From the NCBI GenBank assembly GCA_007135895.1, contig SLHZ01000194.1:1-6609 (forward strand): a stretch of 6,609 nucleotides of DNA, in the 5' to 3' direction. A model generated the notes under the pieces. The model did not search any database. It was not told the origin of the DNA and worked only from the letters and a program-made list of their open reading frames with translations. This DNA is from Balneolales bacterium. Its GTDB lineage: Bacteria > Bacteroidota > Rhodothermia > Balneolales > Natronogracilivirgulaceae. Below are positions 5,086 to 6,609 of this stretch, one piece after another; positions within the stretch are counted from its first letter, which is position 1; every line of letters starts with the position of its first letter. The translations under genes and the position numbers were made by a program.

Positions 5086-6312
5086 TCAACCGGTGCCTTC
5101 GGAAAAGGTTAGTCCGAGCCTTTCAAGCAGGGGAAAACGTTCTCTGATCCGGCCGGGAAGGCGCAGATTGGCGAATTCGTGCCGAAGCGGCAAGAGCTGG
5201 CGCAAGGAAAGGAAGCCGGCGCGTTTCTCCGGGTCCGGCAAGCCGATGAGTTTGCGCAAACCCTTTTCGTATTTGGTTGCCGGATGGATCGTTTTGAGCA
5301 CTTCCGACATGCTTCGGAATGTATCGGGTACGGTTGGGACGTTAGGCCGCATTTCCGGTTGACGGGGATCCGGAAGATCAAAAAAGCGATGGAGCTGCCG
5401 GCATATCATGCGGGTGGCTTCCAGTTTGGCCTCCAGCGAATAACCGGCGATATGCGGGGTGGCCAGAAAAGCTTTTTCGGCGGTCTTGTCACGAAAACAG
5501 GGCTCATGCTCCCATACATCACAAAGGTAGGCGGATATGCGGCCATCGTCTGTGGCTTTGGTCAGGACATTCTCGTCTGCCACTCCGCCCCGTGATGCGT
5601 TGATGATGATCTGGCCGGGTCGTCGGCCGGTTTTGTGGCGGTCGAGCCAGTGCCGGGTGGCATGCGGCCCCTCATCGGTCAGTGGTACATGAAGTGAGAG
5701 TATGTCGCATGAAAGAACGTCGTCGAGTGCTGCCGAGCGGAATGTGTCCGGTTCGCGTTCCTGTCGGGGCGGATCATGGAGCAGACATGAAATGCCGATG
5801 CCGCTGAGCAGTTCCGCCGTGACTTTTCCGGTGCAGCCGGCCCCGATGATTCCCGCTGTGAGCGTTTGCCGGAATCCGTCGCGCTCAAGCTGACCCTGTT
5901 TTTCAAGCAGCAGCAGCAGCCCGGCAGCCACATATTCGGCTACGGCACGGGCGTTGGATCCTTTGGCATCGGCTGCTACAATACCGGAGGAAGCAAGCCA
6001 CTCCTCGTCGAGATGATCCCTGCCGGCCGAAGCCGTTCCGACAAAACGGAGACGGGAGCTGTCGGGAATCGTGCGGGGTCCTGCGGAGTTGGTAGTGCGG
6101 ACCAGCAGAGCATCGGCCTGACGAATCTGTGAGTCGGTCCATCCCGTCGGTGCATCATAGGTGATGAGCCGGATCTCAGGATGAAGGTGCTCGCTGAGCC
6201 GGTAATGATAGCGGTCGGCCAGAACCGTGAGTGATTTCCCGGCAGAAAGAGACTTTGCTGTAGCTGTGGCCCCTTTATCAGGAGCGGAGGTCCTCCCGGC
6301 GGCGGAAGCCAT
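5086..6312 (-). CDS. pdxB: Erythronate-4-phosphate dehydrogenase PdxB
   Basis: PdxB oxidises 4-phosphoerythronate with a nicotinamide cofactor in the erythrose-4-phosphate-dependent route to pyridoxal 5'-phosphate, in the cytoplasm. The 408-residue product is a D-2-hydroxyacid dehydrogenase with PdxB-specific stretches: FVGTASAGRDH (90-100), GSNARAVAEYV (118-128), DPPR (180-183) and TPHIAGYSLEAK (from 285). The nucleotide-binding GAGCTG is at 157-162. Catalytic Arg241 (NASRGG), Glu270 (WEHEP) and His287 each sit 33 residues after the E. coli equivalents (208, 237, 254), which supports the call. The C-terminal part (about 325-400, including LRKLIGLPDPEK) matches the PdxB dimerisation domain. 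Relative to E. coli there is an extra N-terminal stretch of about 27 residues rich in Ala, Ser, Thr, Gly and Lys. No other ATG occurs before the catalytic domain. Its ATG follows the previous gene's TGA by one base, which suggests translational coupling. Confidence 0.9.
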   Translation of the reverse strand: MASAAGRTSAPDKGATATAKSLSAGKSLTVLADRYHYRLSEHLHPEIRLITYDAPTGWTDSQIRQADALLVRTTNSAGPRTIPDSSRLRFVGTASAGRDHLDEEWLASSGIVAADAKGSNARAVAEYVAAGLLLLLEKQGQLERDGFRQTLTAGIIGAGCTGKVTAELLSGIGISCLLHDPPRQEREPDTFRSAALDDVLSCDILSLHVPLTDEGPHATRHWLDRHKTGRRPGQIIINASRGGVADENVLTKATDDGRISAYLCDVWEHEPCFRDKTAEKAFLATPHIAGYSLEAKLEATRMICRQLHRFFDLPDPRQPEMRPNVPTVPDTFRSMSEVLKTIHPATKYEKGLRKLIGLPDPEKRAGFLSLRQLLPLRHEFANLRLPGRIRERFPLLERLGLTFSEGTG

Positions 6313-6313
6313 G

Positions 6314-6609
6314 TCAGGATCGTCCGGTACCGCGCCGGGCTTTGGGCGGATCCAGTATCTCTTTGATCAGTATCCCGTCACGGAGCCGCTCCGGATCGGA
6401 GAACATGGTGCGGACTTTTTTGACTCCGCGTTGGTCAATTACTGCAACTACGGGTTCTTCGTCCAGCTCGGTGAAGATGGGATTGTCACTGTCCAGCAGC
6501 TCCTGGGTGATCGTGTCTTTGTACCCGGAGTCGCTTTTGCCTTCATAAGAAAAAGGGTCATGATCCCGTGATGGCTGTCGGGATTGTCCGACCGTACTTG
6601 CCTGCCGGG
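6314..6609 (-). CDS. Unrecognised protein, C-terminal 97 or so residues only
   Basis: A minus-strand frame enters from the right edge and ends with TGA at 6314-6316, one base before the pdxB ATG. I do not recognise the family. The visible part begins with a polar, probably disordered segment rich in Ser, Gln, Arg and Asp. An acidic stretch follows (ELLDSDNPIFTELDEEP), then VVAVIDQRGVKKVRTMF, which looks like a beta strand and turn. It ends with a helix-like segment containing GILIKEILDPPKARR and a short basic tail. The reading frame is supported by its tight coupling to pdxB, sensible codon use and the absence of stops. Its placement suggests a function expressed together with PdxB, but no role can be assigned from this fragment. 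Confidence 0.7.
   Translation of the reverse strand, partial: RQASTVGQSRQPSRDHDPFSYEGKSDSGYKDTITQELLDSDNPIFTELDEEPVVAVIDQRGVKKVRTMFSDPERLRDGILIKEILDPPKARRGTGRS

Overview
The window is bacterial chromosome of moderately high GC in its genes. It holds five protein-coding genes, two of them cut by the window edges, and an AT-richer, repeat-filled gap of about 610 bp. The organism is probably a Gram-negative bacterium: there is a periplasmic-type penicillin acylase with a signal peptide, and a PdxB-type vitamin B6 enzyme. The RecA and PdxB sequences and the mixture of genes look compatible with the Bacteroidota/Balneolota/Rhodothermota side of the tree. The clear AGGAG ribosome binding site of recA argues against a typical Bacteroidia. 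This placement is an inference from memory and has low confidence.

Layout. From the left edge to 2484 (minus strand) lies a penicillin acylase family N-terminal-nucleophile hydrolase whose last residues fall outside the window. It follows recA (2493-3602, minus) by 8 bp, so the two probably share the recA promoter found at about 3644-3671. Between recA and the divergent tatD gene (4214-4987, plus) is a gap of about 610 bp with three separate tandem-repeat systems. The first is a degenerate series with a period of about 30-34 bp just upstream of the recA promoter. The second is a back-to-back 26-bp duplication. The third is a near-perfect array of seven 21-bp units ending 30 bp before the tatD start codon. 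Right of tatD, after a 98-bp convergent gap, pdxB (5086-6312, minus) is read towards tatD. It begins one base after the stop codon of an unrecognised gene that runs in from the right edge.

Functions. RecA performs homologous recombination and SOS signalling, and TatD is a metal-dependent nuclease family implicated in DNA processing. PdxB is the second enzyme of the erythrose-4-phosphate route to pyridoxal phosphate. The acylase hydrolyses an unknown amide outside the cytoplasm. These do not form one obvious pathway. The notable feature is the repeats. Besides the three intergenic families, the acylase gene carries six 27-bp units coding for nine-residue repeats that end directly at the autoproteolytic glycine-serine junction, where the precursor is expected to be cut into alpha and beta chains. 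No RNA gene, insertion sequence or CRISPR array was found.
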